Position numbers and translations under genes: made by a program. A stretch of 5,201 nucleotides of DNA from an uncultured Lachnospiraceae bacterium (GTDB taxonomy: Bacteria > Bacillota > Clostridia > Lachnospirales > Lachnospiraceae), in contig CAJUSQ010000140.1 in assembly GCA_910588885.1 (NCBI GenBank), positions 1-5,201 on the forward strand. The letters are read 5' to 3'. Each line of letters opens with the position of its first letter. Positions within the stretch are counted from its first letter, which is position 1. Below, in pieces: positions 1-5,201 of this stretch. The notes below the pieces were generated by a model. The model saw only the letters and a list, made by a program, of their open reading frames with translations. It did no database searches and was not told the DNA's origin.

Positions 1-1
1 C

Positions 2-7
2 AGGTGA
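2..7 (+). promoter_or_regulatory. Ribosome binding site AGGTGA for hisIE
   Basis: AGGTGA matches the 3' half of the ideal GGAGGTGA Shine-Dalgarno sequence and lies 5 nt before ATG 13. It overlaps the alternative GTG at 4, which would have no visible site of its own within the window. This favours ATG 13 as the start; the upstream sequence is cut off, so GTG 4 is not fully excluded. Confidence 0.6.
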
Positions 8-12
8 AGCGG

Positions 13-1293
13 ATGAAACAGAAAAAATTAGTGGCCTCCATCTATCTAAAAGACGGACAGGCCGTAGCCGGGCCTCATTCCGGACAGCCCGTAGGGGATA
101 TTGCAAAATTAGCCCGGCTGTATAATGACAGCGGCCTGGATAAGCTGTTGATTTTTGATTTGTCAAAGGAAGAGAAGGAGCATGAGAAAAACCTTCAGGT
201 TATTAAGGAACTGAACCGGAACATTGAAATTCCGGTCTGCGCCGGAGGCAGCCTGAACCGCTTGGAGGATATCAAAAAGCTGCTGTATGCCGGATGTAAA
301 CAGGTCATGTTAAACAGCACCAAGCCCGTGACGGCGACTTTGGCCGAAGAGGGCAGCCGCCGGTTCGGCAAAGAAAAGATGGCTTTGACGTTAAATAACG
401 TAGACATTCTCTTTAAGCATAAGGAAGAGATGGAAGAAAATATTTCCGAGATGATTATCATCAATGAAGAAATCGTGGATACGGTCAGCAACGTAACGGA
501 CATTCCCCATATTGTCATGCAGAACAAATATAAGCTGAACCGTTGGCTTTCCCTGCTTCGGCAGGAGAAGATTCAGGGAATCTTCGGGGATTACCTGAAT
601 GATCCGGATACGGATGTCATGCATTTGAAAATGGCCCTTTCCACCAACGGCATAGAAATGAAGAAATTCCAGTCCTCCATGGATTTTGGCGGCTTTAAGC
701 TGAACTCGGACGGCATGATCCCGGTTGTCGTCCAGGATTACCGGACCCAGGAGGTGCTGATGCTGGCCTACATGAACCAGGAAGCCTTTGAACGGACCGT
801 GGCTTCCGGAAAAATGACTTATTTCAGCCGCAGCCGCCAGGAAATCTGGGTGAAGGGCGAAACCTCCGGCCATTTTCAGTATGTGAAATCTTTAACATTA
901 GACTGCGACAACGATACCATTTTAGCCAAGGTTTCCCAGGTCGGCAGCGCCTGCCACACCGGACGTCACAGCTGCTTTTTCCAGGAGCTTCTGAAAAAGG
1001 AATATCTGGAAAAGAACCCCTTAAAGGTCTTTGAAAACGTGTATTCCATCATCGCCGACCGGAAAGAGCATCCCAAGGATGGCTCCTACACCAATTATCT
1101 TTTTGAAAAAGGCATAGACAAGATTCTGAAAAAAGTAGGCGAGGAGGCCACGGAAATCGTGATCGCCGCCAAGAATCCGAATCCCGAGGAGATCAAGTAC
1201 GAGGTGTCGGATTTCCTGTACCATGTGATGGTACTGATGGTGGAAAAGGGCATTACCTGGGAGGATATTACCCAGGAGCTGGCGCAGCGGTAG
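13..1293 (+). CDS. hisIE: HisIE (phosphoribosyl-AMP cyclohydrolase / phosphoribosyl-ATP diphosphatase) with N-terminal HisA/HisF-like domain
   Basis: Cytoplasmic enzyme for steps 2 and 3 of histidine biosynthesis: the HisE part hydrolyses phosphoribosyl-ATP to phosphoribosyl-AMP, and the HisI part opens the purine ring. From ATG 13 the protein has 426 residues, about twice a usual HisIE. Residues about 4-220 resemble the HisA/HisF barrel (IYLKDGQAV near residue 10, CAGGSL near 77). HisI spans about 224-330, with the DCDND metal motif at 297-301 and cysteines C298, C314 and C321 as likely zinc ligands. HisE spans about 340-426, with the MazG-like GEEATE (E377, E378, E381) and EVSDF (E397, D400). 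HisI and HisE motifs look intact. In the barrel, the Asp of HisF 'CLDVKDG' is Tyr11 and the second catalytic Asp appears to be Asn128, so that part is probably not an enzyme. I chose ATG 13 over GTG 4 because AGGTGA at 2-7 is a good ribosome binding site for it. Probably the last gene of a his operon to the left. HisI/HisE assignment is very sure; the barrel's role is unknown. Confidence 0.95.
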   Translation: MKQKKLVASIYLKDGQAVAGPHSGQPVGDIAKLARLYNDSGLDKLLIFDLSKEEKEHEKNLQVIKELNRNIEIPVCAGGSLNRLEDIKKLLYAGCKQVMLNSTKPVTATLAEEGSRRFGKEKMALTLNNVDILFKHKEEMEENISEMIIINEEIVDTVSNVTDIPHIVMQNKYKLNRWLSLLRQEKIQGIFGDYLNDPDTDVMHLKMALSTNGIEMKKFQSSMDFGGFKLNSDGMIPVVVQDYRTQEVLMLAYMNQEAFERTVASGKMTYFSRSRQEIWVKGETSGHFQYVKSLTLDCDNDTILAKVSQVGSACHTGRHSCFFQELLKKEYLEKNPLKVFENVYSIIADRKEHPKDGSYTNYLFEKGIDKILKKVGEEATEIVIAAKNPNPEEIKYEVSDFLYHVMVLMVEKGITWEDITQELAQR

Positions 1294-1297
1294 GAGC

Positions 1298-1325
1298 ATG
1301 ACAAAACAGGGTGGAAATTTGTCAT
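1298..1325 (+). other. Weak stem-loop after hisIE (possible poor terminator)
   Basis: ATGACAAA at 1298-1305 is a perfect 8-bp inverted match to TTTGTCAT at 1318-1325, with a 12-nt loop. It begins 5 nt after the hisIE stop, where a terminator would be expected. The stem is AT-rich (2 G/C pairs of 8) and is followed only by AGTTTTCC, not a proper U-tract, so it is not a convincing intrinsic terminator. It could be a 3' stabilising hairpin or chance. Confidence 0.3.
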
Positions 1326-1393
1326 AGTTTTCCAAAGAGAACATACATTTTAGTAAAAATGAAAATAGGATGCCGTCAGGTTTCCATAATTTC

Positions 1394-1454
1394 TTTATGT
1401 AAACCAAGCGTGGTGAATGTGATTTGTGTGGTTTACATAAATTATTTATGTAAA
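1394..1454 (+). promoter_or_regulatory. Three-copy inverted repeat, likely operator or leader switch
   Basis: TTTATGTAAACCA (1394-1406) is a perfect 13-bp inverted match to TGGTTTACATAAA (1429-1441), 22 nt apart. The second copy is also half of a near-continuous palindrome: TTTACATAAAT (1432-1442), one central T (1443), ATTTATGTAAA (1444-1454). The third copy ends 12 nt before the ribosome binding site at 1467-1473. Such an arrangement fits a dimeric repressor with two overlapping operators or, if transcribed, two mutually exclusive hairpins. The half-site TGTAAACC resembles the BirA biotin operator half-site, but the 24-nt gap between ATGTAAACC and GGTTTACAT is longer than the roughly 16 nt of the E. 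coli BirA site, so no regulator is named. TTTACA at 1432-1437 resembles a -35 box, but no good -10 follows at the right distance. The rest of the 1294-1478 gap shows no gene that I can support. Confidence 0.6.
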
Positions 1455-1478
1455 TCTGGTGGCTTCAAGGGAGTTTTT

Positions 1479-1808
1479 ATGACAGCAAATTCTTTGGAAG
1501 AACGCAGACGCTATATCAGCCAGATCAAAGCCTCTTTTCAGGATCCGGGCAAATCCAGGCAATATCAGGATGTTTCCGGAATGGGAGCCGAAGGGGCGGA
1601 ACCTGTGGTTTCCGGATTTTTTAAGCTGCGGCTGATGATTGCGGCAGCCATTTTTGCCGCCTTTGTATATTGTGACCAAAATCAGGTGAAAATCCATACA
1701 TATACCACCAAGGAAGTAGGCCATTGGATCCGGGAGAGCGTTTCGACAGAACAAGTTGTGGAAACGATGAAGATGCTGACGAAAGAACCAAAGAAAGAGC
1801 AGAAGTAA
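1479..1808 (+). CDS. Hypothetical small single-pass membrane protein (109 aa)
   Basis: Function not recognised. The ATG at 1479 is preceded by AAGGGAG (1467-1473) with 5 nt spacing, a good ribosome binding site; the reading frame stays open upstream to 1311, but that stretch contains the inverted repeats and looks non-coding. The first 45 residues are hydrophilic and charged (LEERRRYISQIKASF near residues 6-20). One hydrophobic segment at about 47-64 (LRLMIAAAIFAAFVY core) is preceded by Lys and Arg, and a soluble tail of about 45 residues ends in a Lys/Glu-rich stretch (KEPKKEQK). The positive charges before the segment suggest the N-terminus is inside and the tail outside, by inference. There is no signal-peptidase site or lipobox that I can see. 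It is the first gene after the control region, 62 nt before the radical SAM gene and probably cotranscribed with it. Confidence 0.75.
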   Translation: MTANSLEERRRYISQIKASFQDPGKSRQYQDVSGMGAEGAEPVVSGFFKLRLMIAAAIFAAFVYCDQNQVKIHTYTTKEVGHWIRESVSTEQVVETMKMLTKEPKKEQK

Positions 1809-1855
1809 AAATTACGATGTACCCGATCACAGATTGGAACGAAAACCGAAAATCC

Positions 1856-1863
1856 GGGAGGAG
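1856..1863 (+). promoter_or_regulatory. Ribosome binding site GGGAGGAG deciding the radical SAM start
   Basis: GGGAGGAG lies 7 nt before ATG 1871. The other in-frame candidates, TTG 1724 (inside the upstream gene), ATG 1817 and ATG 1916, have no comparable site, so 1871 is the chosen start. Confidence 0.75.
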
Positions 1864-1870
1864 AACGAAC

Positions 1871-3793
1871 ATGGCATTACAAGCCAAACGCGATCCGGCC
1901 GCACAGACGAATAAAATGGCCGGAGCCTATAAGCGCTTAGCGTTAAGCGATGAAATTTTAATGAGTGTTGAAAAACCGGCCAGATACATTGGAAACGAAG
2001 TCAACAGTGTGAAAAAGGATCTGGAACAAGTAAGGCTTCGGGTGGCCATGTGCTTTCCCGACGTCTATGAAATCGGCATGTCCCATTTGGGCATCCAGAT
2101 TTTATACGACATGTTCAATCAGCGGGAGGAAGTTTACTGCGAACGGGTGTACTCCCCCTGGCCGGATCTTCATCGGATCCTGAAAGAGCAGGAGATTCCC
2201 TTATTCACCCTGGAAACACAGTCCCCGGTGAAGGACATGGATTTTCTGGCCATTACGATTCAATATGAAATGTGCTATACCAATATATTGCAGGTATTGG
2301 ATTTAAGCGGGATTCCCCTGCATGCTTCCGAACGCTCGGAAGAGATGCCCATTGTCATCGGGGGCGGGCCCTGTACCTATAACCCGGAACCCCTGGCAGA
2401 ATTTTTTGACCTGTTCTACATTGGGGAAGGGGAAACCCGCTATGACCAGTTGTTTGACCTTTATCTGAATTGTAGAAAGGAGAAAAAATCCCGGCAGGCG
2501 TTTTTAGAGGAAGCGGCGAACATTCCGGGCATGTATGTTTCCTCTCTTTATGAGGTAACGTACCGGGAGGATGGCACAATTCTTTCGTTTTCTCCAAAAA
2601 AAGACGGAATTCCTGCAAAAATTAAAAAAGAAGTCGTCCTGGACTTCGAAAAAGCCCCTTATCCCAGAAAGCCGTTGGTTCCTTTTATCAAGGTGACACA
2701 GGATCGGGTGGTGCTGGAAATCCAGCGGGGCTGTATCCGGGGCTGCCGTTTCTGTCAGGCAGGCATGATCTATCGTCCTACCCGGGAGCGGAGCTTAGAG
2801 CAGCTGAAAACCCTGGCCTGTGAGCTTTTGAAACATTCCGGCCATGAGGAAATTTCCTTAAGCTCCCTAAGCTCCAGCGACTATTCCCGTTTGGAAGAGC
2901 TTGTAACCTTCCTGATGGAAATCTGCAGCAAAAAGGGGATTAATATTTCCCTGCCCTCTCTGCGGATTGACGCCTTTTCCCTGGATGTTATGAGTAAGGT
3001 ACAGGATGTGAAAAAAAGCAGCCTGACCTTTGCGCCGGAAGCCGGTTCCCAAAGGCTGCGTGATGTGATTAACAAGGGACTGACCGAGGAAGTGATTCTG
3101 GAAGGGGCCGGACAAGCCTTTGAAGGCGGCTGGCAGAAGGTGAAGCTGTACTTTATGCTGGGCCTGCCTACCGAAACCCGGGAGGATATGCAGGAAATTC
3201 CACGGCTGGCGGAAAAAATCGCCGAGCGCTATTATGAAATCCCCAAGGATCAGCGAAAGGGAAAGTGCCAGATTACGCTCAGCACCTCCTTTTTCGTACC
3301 AAAGCCCCATACGCCTTTCCAATGGGCGCCCATGTGCAGCCGGGAAGAATATTTGGCCCGGGCAAAAACCGTAAATGATGAATTGAAGCTCCAGTTAAAC
3401 CGGAAGAGCTTAAAGTATAACTGGCATGAAGCGGACGTTACGGTCTTAGAGGGCGTGTTTGCCCGGGGCGACCGCCGGACTGCCCGGGTTTTGGAACGGG
3501 CTTACGAAAAGGGCTGCATCTTTGACGCCTGGACGGAGTTTTTTAACAATGAAACGTGGATGGAAGCCTTCCGGGAAACGGGAATTTCCATTGATTTTTA
3601 CAATACAAGGAACCGGAGCACCGACGAAATCCTGCCCTGGGATTTTATTGACTGCGGCGTGTCAAAGGAATTTCTGCTGCGGGAGTGGGACAAGGCGCTG
3701 GCACAGGAAGTCACCCCCAACTGCCGGATGCAGTGCAGCGGCTGCGGAGCCAAGCAATTTCAAGGAGGAGTCTGTTTTGAAAATCAGGATTAA
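1871..3793 (+). CDS. TIGR03960-type radical SAM protein, uncharacterised
   Basis: A 640-residue radical SAM protein of the family usually found with, or fused to, a DUF2344 partner. Residues about 30-250 form an N-terminal domain resembling the B12-binding-like region of this class (VEKPARYIGNE at 33-43, CFPDVYEIGMSHLG at 61-74, GGGPCTYNPEPLAEFFD at 164-180), but I see no DxHxxG cobalamin motif. The radical SAM core starts near 275, with C288, C292 and C295 of CxxxCxxC as ligands of the 4Fe-4S cluster that cleaves S-adenosylmethionine. Further motifs are FVPKPHTPFQW (475-485) and FARGDRR (530-536). The C-terminus has a second cysteine group, C618, C622 and C625 followed by GCG-like CG, which could hold another metal or cluster. 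The start at ATG 1871 follows a strong ribosome binding site and gives about 20 more N-terminal residues than I expect for the family. Substrate unknown; RNA or ribosome modification is a guess from its neighbours. Its 3' end overlaps the next gene by 17 nt. Confidence 0.92.
   Translation: MALQAKRDPAAQTNKMAGAYKRLALSDEILMSVEKPARYIGNEVNSVKKDLEQVRLRVAMCFPDVYEIGMSHLGIQILYDMFNQREEVYCERVYSPWPDLHRILKEQEIPLFTLETQSPVKDMDFLAITIQYEMCYTNILQVLDLSGIPLHASERSEEMPIVIGGGPCTYNPEPLAEFFDLFYIGEGETRYDQLFDLYLNCRKEKKSRQAFLEEAANIPGMYVSSLYEVTYREDGTILSFSPKKDGIPAKIKKEVVLDFEKAPYPRKPLVPFIKVTQDRVVLEIQRGCIRGCRFCQAGMIYRPTRERSLEQLKTLACELLKHSGHEEISLSSLSSSDYSRLEELVTFLMEICSKKGINISLPSLRIDAFSLDVMSKVQDVKKSSLTFAPEAGSQRLRDVINKGLTEEVILEGAGQAFEGGWQKVKLYFMLGLPTETREDMQEIPRLAEKIAERYYEIPKDQRKGKCQITLSTSFFVPKPHTPFQWAPMCSREEYLARAKTVNDELKLQLNRKSLKYNWHEADVTVLEGVFARGDRRTARVLERAYEKGCIFDAWTEFFNNETWMEAFRETGISIDFYNTRNRSTDEILPWDFIDCGVSKEFLLREWDKALAQEVTPNCRMQCSGCGAKQFQGGVCFENQD
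3762..3770 (+). promoter_or_regulatory. Ribosome binding site AAGGAGGAG for the TTG-started DUF2344 gene
   Basis: A near-ideal Shine-Dalgarno sequence lies within the last codons of the radical SAM gene, 6 nt before TTG 3777. Translation from that TTG begins MKIRIKFSKFG, the expected family N-terminus, so the site settles a non-ATG start. Confidence 0.85.
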
Positions 3794-4778
3794 ATTTTCC
3801 AAATTTGGGGTAATGCGCTTTATCGGCCATCTGGATATGATGCGGTATTTCCAGAAAGCCATGCGCCGGGCCGATATTGACATTGCCTATTCCGAAGGCT
3901 TTTCGCCCCATCAGATCATGTCCTTTGCCGCCCCTTTGGGCACCGGCCTGACCAGCGACGGGGAGTATTTGGACATTGAAGTCCATTCCGTCAAAAGTTC
4001 AGAGGAAGCGCGAAAAGCCCTGAACGAAGTAATGGCAGACGGCGTTACGGTTACGGAATTTAAGCTTCTGCCGGAGGGGACGAAAAACGCCATGTCCTCC
4101 GTTGCCGCAGCCGATTATCTGGTATTTTTCAAGGATCCTTCGAAAAATCCTTTTGGGGGAGGGATACTGGCGGCAGAGGAAGCGGAGGAAGCAGTGGAAG
4201 CAGAAGCAAAGGATCCGGAATCCGAATCTCCCCTGTCCAAAGCGATTTACGGGTTTCTCAATAGCCAGGAGCAGATCTGCATTACGAAGCAGACGAAAAA
4301 GAGTGAAAAAGTCATGGATTTAAAGCCCTTGATCTACGACCTGAAGGCGGTGGAGGAAAGGGGTTCCAACGCAGCTTTGCATTCAGACAAAGGCTTAAGC
4401 GTGAATGTAGATTTGAATCCAAACCAAAGCTTAAACATGAACACGAACCGGAACCCGAACGCAGGCTGGAACCCGAACTTAAACCCGAACTTAAACTTGA
4501 ACCTAAACATGAACTTAAACTTAAACTTAAACCTGAACTTAAACCGAAACCCCGCCTTCTTCTTAAAGCTCTGCACCGGAAGTACGGACAACGTGAAGCC
4601 TGAGCTGGTATTGCAGGCGTTTTTCGACTATTGTCGGAAACAGGGGATCTGTTCCTATGAATTTCATCCTCTGGAGGTTCAGATTCACCGTCTGGAGGTT
4701 TATACAAGGAATGACAAGGGAACATTTGTTCCTCTTGGCGCAATGGGGCAGGAGATAACAACCGGCTCTTGCATGTGA
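3777..4778 (+). CDS. DUF2344 / TIGR03936 radical SAM-linked protein with Asn-rich insertion
   Basis: A 333-residue partner of the preceding radical SAM protein; the two are fused in some genomes, which suggests a physical complex. The family's function is unknown. The start is TTG 3777, supported by the strong ribosome binding site at 3762-3770 and by the match of MKIRIKFSKFG to the family start; the frame is open further upstream but that is the radical SAM gene read in another frame. The N-terminal domain (1-120) is typical: FIGHLDMMRYFQKAMRRA (15-32), AYSEGFSPHQIMSF (37-50), GEYLDIEV (62-69). TKKSEKVMDLKPLIYDL (173-189) and STDNVKPELVLQAF (269-282) are the later conserved blocks. Two insertions make it longer than the roughly 200-250 residues I expect: an acidic Ala/Glu stretch at about 126-152, and a 49-residue Asn-x array at 210-258 placed between the last two conserved blocks. 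The flanking motifs are intact and in frame, so the gene seems functional. Confidence 0.9.
   Translation: MKIRIKFSKFGVMRFIGHLDMMRYFQKAMRRADIDIAYSEGFSPHQIMSFAAPLGTGLTSDGEYLDIEVHSVKSSEEARKALNEVMADGVTVTEFKLLPEGTKNAMSSVAAADYLVFFKDPSKNPFGGGILAAEEAEEAVEAEAKDPESESPLSKAIYGFLNSQEQICITKQTKKSEKVMDLKPLIYDLKAVEERGSNAALHSDKGLSVNVDLNPNQSLNMNTNRNPNAGWNPNLNPNLNLNLNMNLNLNLNLNLNRNPAFFLKLCTGSTDNVKPELVLQAFFDYCRKQGICSYEFHPLEVQIHRLEVYTRNDKGTFVPLGAMGQEITTGSCM
4404..4550 (+). repeat. Degenerate hexanucleotide array encoding (Asn-x)n
   Basis: Within the DUF2344 gene, residues 210-258 have asparagine at 22 of 25 alternate positions; the three exceptions are Asp212, Ser218 and Gly230. The tightest part, 4470-4550, is thirteen 6-base units plus AAC, mostly AAC followed by TTA, TTG, CTA, CTG, CCG or ATG. 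Asn is almost always AAC, with AAT only near the left end, while the partner codon varies (mostly Leu, also Pro, Met, Arg). This fits expansion of an AACTTA-like unit followed by point mutations, with the left side older. Six-base units keep the frame, so gain or loss would change length but not switch the gene off. Confidence 0.95.
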
Positions 4779-4804
4779 CGGAAAATAGAAAGGCAGGGAA
4801 ATCC

Positions 4805-5201
4805 ATGAGCCAAAAACTGATTATAACCAACCTTTCCTATCAGAAAAAAGAATATATTTTCTCTGCCTTGTATGAGGACAGGCGGCTGGTGGAGGTGTCG
4901 GCCCAGCCGACAGAAAATCCCGGAATCCTCGGAAATATTTATGTCGGCCGGGTGAAGGACATTGTGAAAAACCTGAATGCGGCTTTTATTGAAATTGCTC
5001 CGGGCCTTCCCTGCTATTATCCTTTGGATGAACTTGTAAATCCCATTTTTGTAAAAAAAATAAACAGCCCCAGGCTGGTGCAGGGGGATGAGCTTTACGT
5101 TCAGGTAGAACGGGAAGCCATGAAAACAAAGCCGCCGAAGGTTACAACTAATCTAAATTTCACGGGAAAATATCTGGTTCTGACTACCGGAATCCATACC
5201 C
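4805..5201 (+). CDS. rng: Ribonuclease E/G family protein, N-terminal part (cut by window edge)
   Basis: An endoribonuclease family that cuts single-stranded RNA in mRNA decay and rRNA maturation. Only 132 codons are visible; no stop occurs before the right edge. ATG 4805 is preceded by AGGGA (4795-4799) with 5 nt spacing. The start MSQKLIITN is followed by an S1-like RNA-binding domain at about 38-105, with the family pattern GNIYVGRVKDIVKNLNAAFIEI at 43-64, normally seen as IYxGRVxxVxPGMxAAFVDIG. Next comes QVEREAMKTKPPKVTTNL (100-117) and GKYLVL (121-126), matching the family's 'TKGPRLTTNISLPGRYLVL' region. The catalytic metal-binding part lies beyond the window. It starts 26 nt after the DUF2344 gene, so the two are probably cotranscribed. 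The family assignment is firm; RNase G versus E cannot be decided from this part. Confidence 0.9.
   Translation, partial: MSQKLIITNLSYQKKEYIFSALYEDRRLVEVSAQPTENPGILGNIYVGRVKDIVKNLNAAFIEIAPGLPCYYPLDELVNPIFVKKINSPRLVQGDELYVQVEREAMKTKPPKVTTNLNFTGKYLVLTTGIHT

Noticed and set aside
391..873. Long minus-strand open frame inside hisIE
   Set aside because: It lies wholly within a gene with clear family motifs and has no recognisable domain or ribosome binding site of its own.
1319..1349. Possible promoter TTGTCA (1319-1324) with TACATT (1344-1349)
   Set aside because: The -35 box is good, but the spacing is 19 bp and the -10 matches only 4 of 6 bases, and the -35 overlaps the stem-loop after hisIE; too weak to list as a feature.
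1311..1478. Upstream extension of the small membrane protein to 1311
   Set aside because: The added residues look random, the stretch contains the inverted repeats, and ATG 1479 has a good ribosome binding site.
4404..4550. CRISPR-like or origin-type iterated repeats
   Set aside because: The units are contiguous 6-mers in frame within a gene, without spacers and without DnaA boxes or an AT-rich unwinding region.
4312..4830. Minus-strand open frames across the Asn array, encoding Ser/Leu-rich and Phe/Lys-alternating peptides
   Set aside because: They are the reverse-strand reading of the 6-base repeat in the DUF2344 gene; their composition follows from the repeat, and they lie over well-conserved coding sequence.

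Overview
The window looks like a piece of a low-to-mid GC Clostridia chromosome, most likely Lachnospiraceae. This rests on Shine-Dalgarno-rich starts, the three-domain HisIE protein, and the block of TIGR03960-type radical SAM gene, DUF2344 gene and RNase E/G gene. From memory, that block sits upstream of rplU/rpmA in many Firmicutes. No similarity search was run. All genes lie on the + strand.

Layout: (1) 13-1293, hisIE, a histidine-biosynthesis enzyme with an N-terminal HisA/HisF-like barrel that seems to have lost both catalytic aspartates. It is probably the last gene of a his operon running in from the left. (2) 1294-1478, a 185-bp gap with a weak stem-loop just after hisIE and, further on, three copies of a TTTATGTAAA element arranged so that the middle copy is an inverted match to both the left and the right copy. 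This is the best candidate control region in the window. (3) 1479-1808, a 109-residue single-pass membrane protein of unknown function. (4) 1871-3793, a TIGR03960-type radical SAM protein. (5) 3777-4778, the DUF2344/TIGR03936 'radical SAM-linked' partner, which starts at TTG inside the end of the radical SAM gene. It carries a large low-complexity insertion in which asparagine occupies nearly every second residue. (6) 4805 to the right edge, the N-terminal part of a ribonuclease E/G family protein.

Genes 3-6 are closely spaced (62 nt, 17-nt overlap, 26 nt) and probably form one transcription unit that starts in the 1294-1478 gap. The radical SAM/DUF2344 pair is a recognised but functionally uncharacterised couple; its neighbourhood with RNase G and ribosomal protein genes suggests, by inference only, work on RNA or the translation machinery. 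I see no CRISPR array, transposon, tRNA or rRNA. The most unusual items are the Asn-x dipeptide array, the three-element inverted repeat and the apparently dead barrel on HisIE. None of them amounts to a clearly new system.
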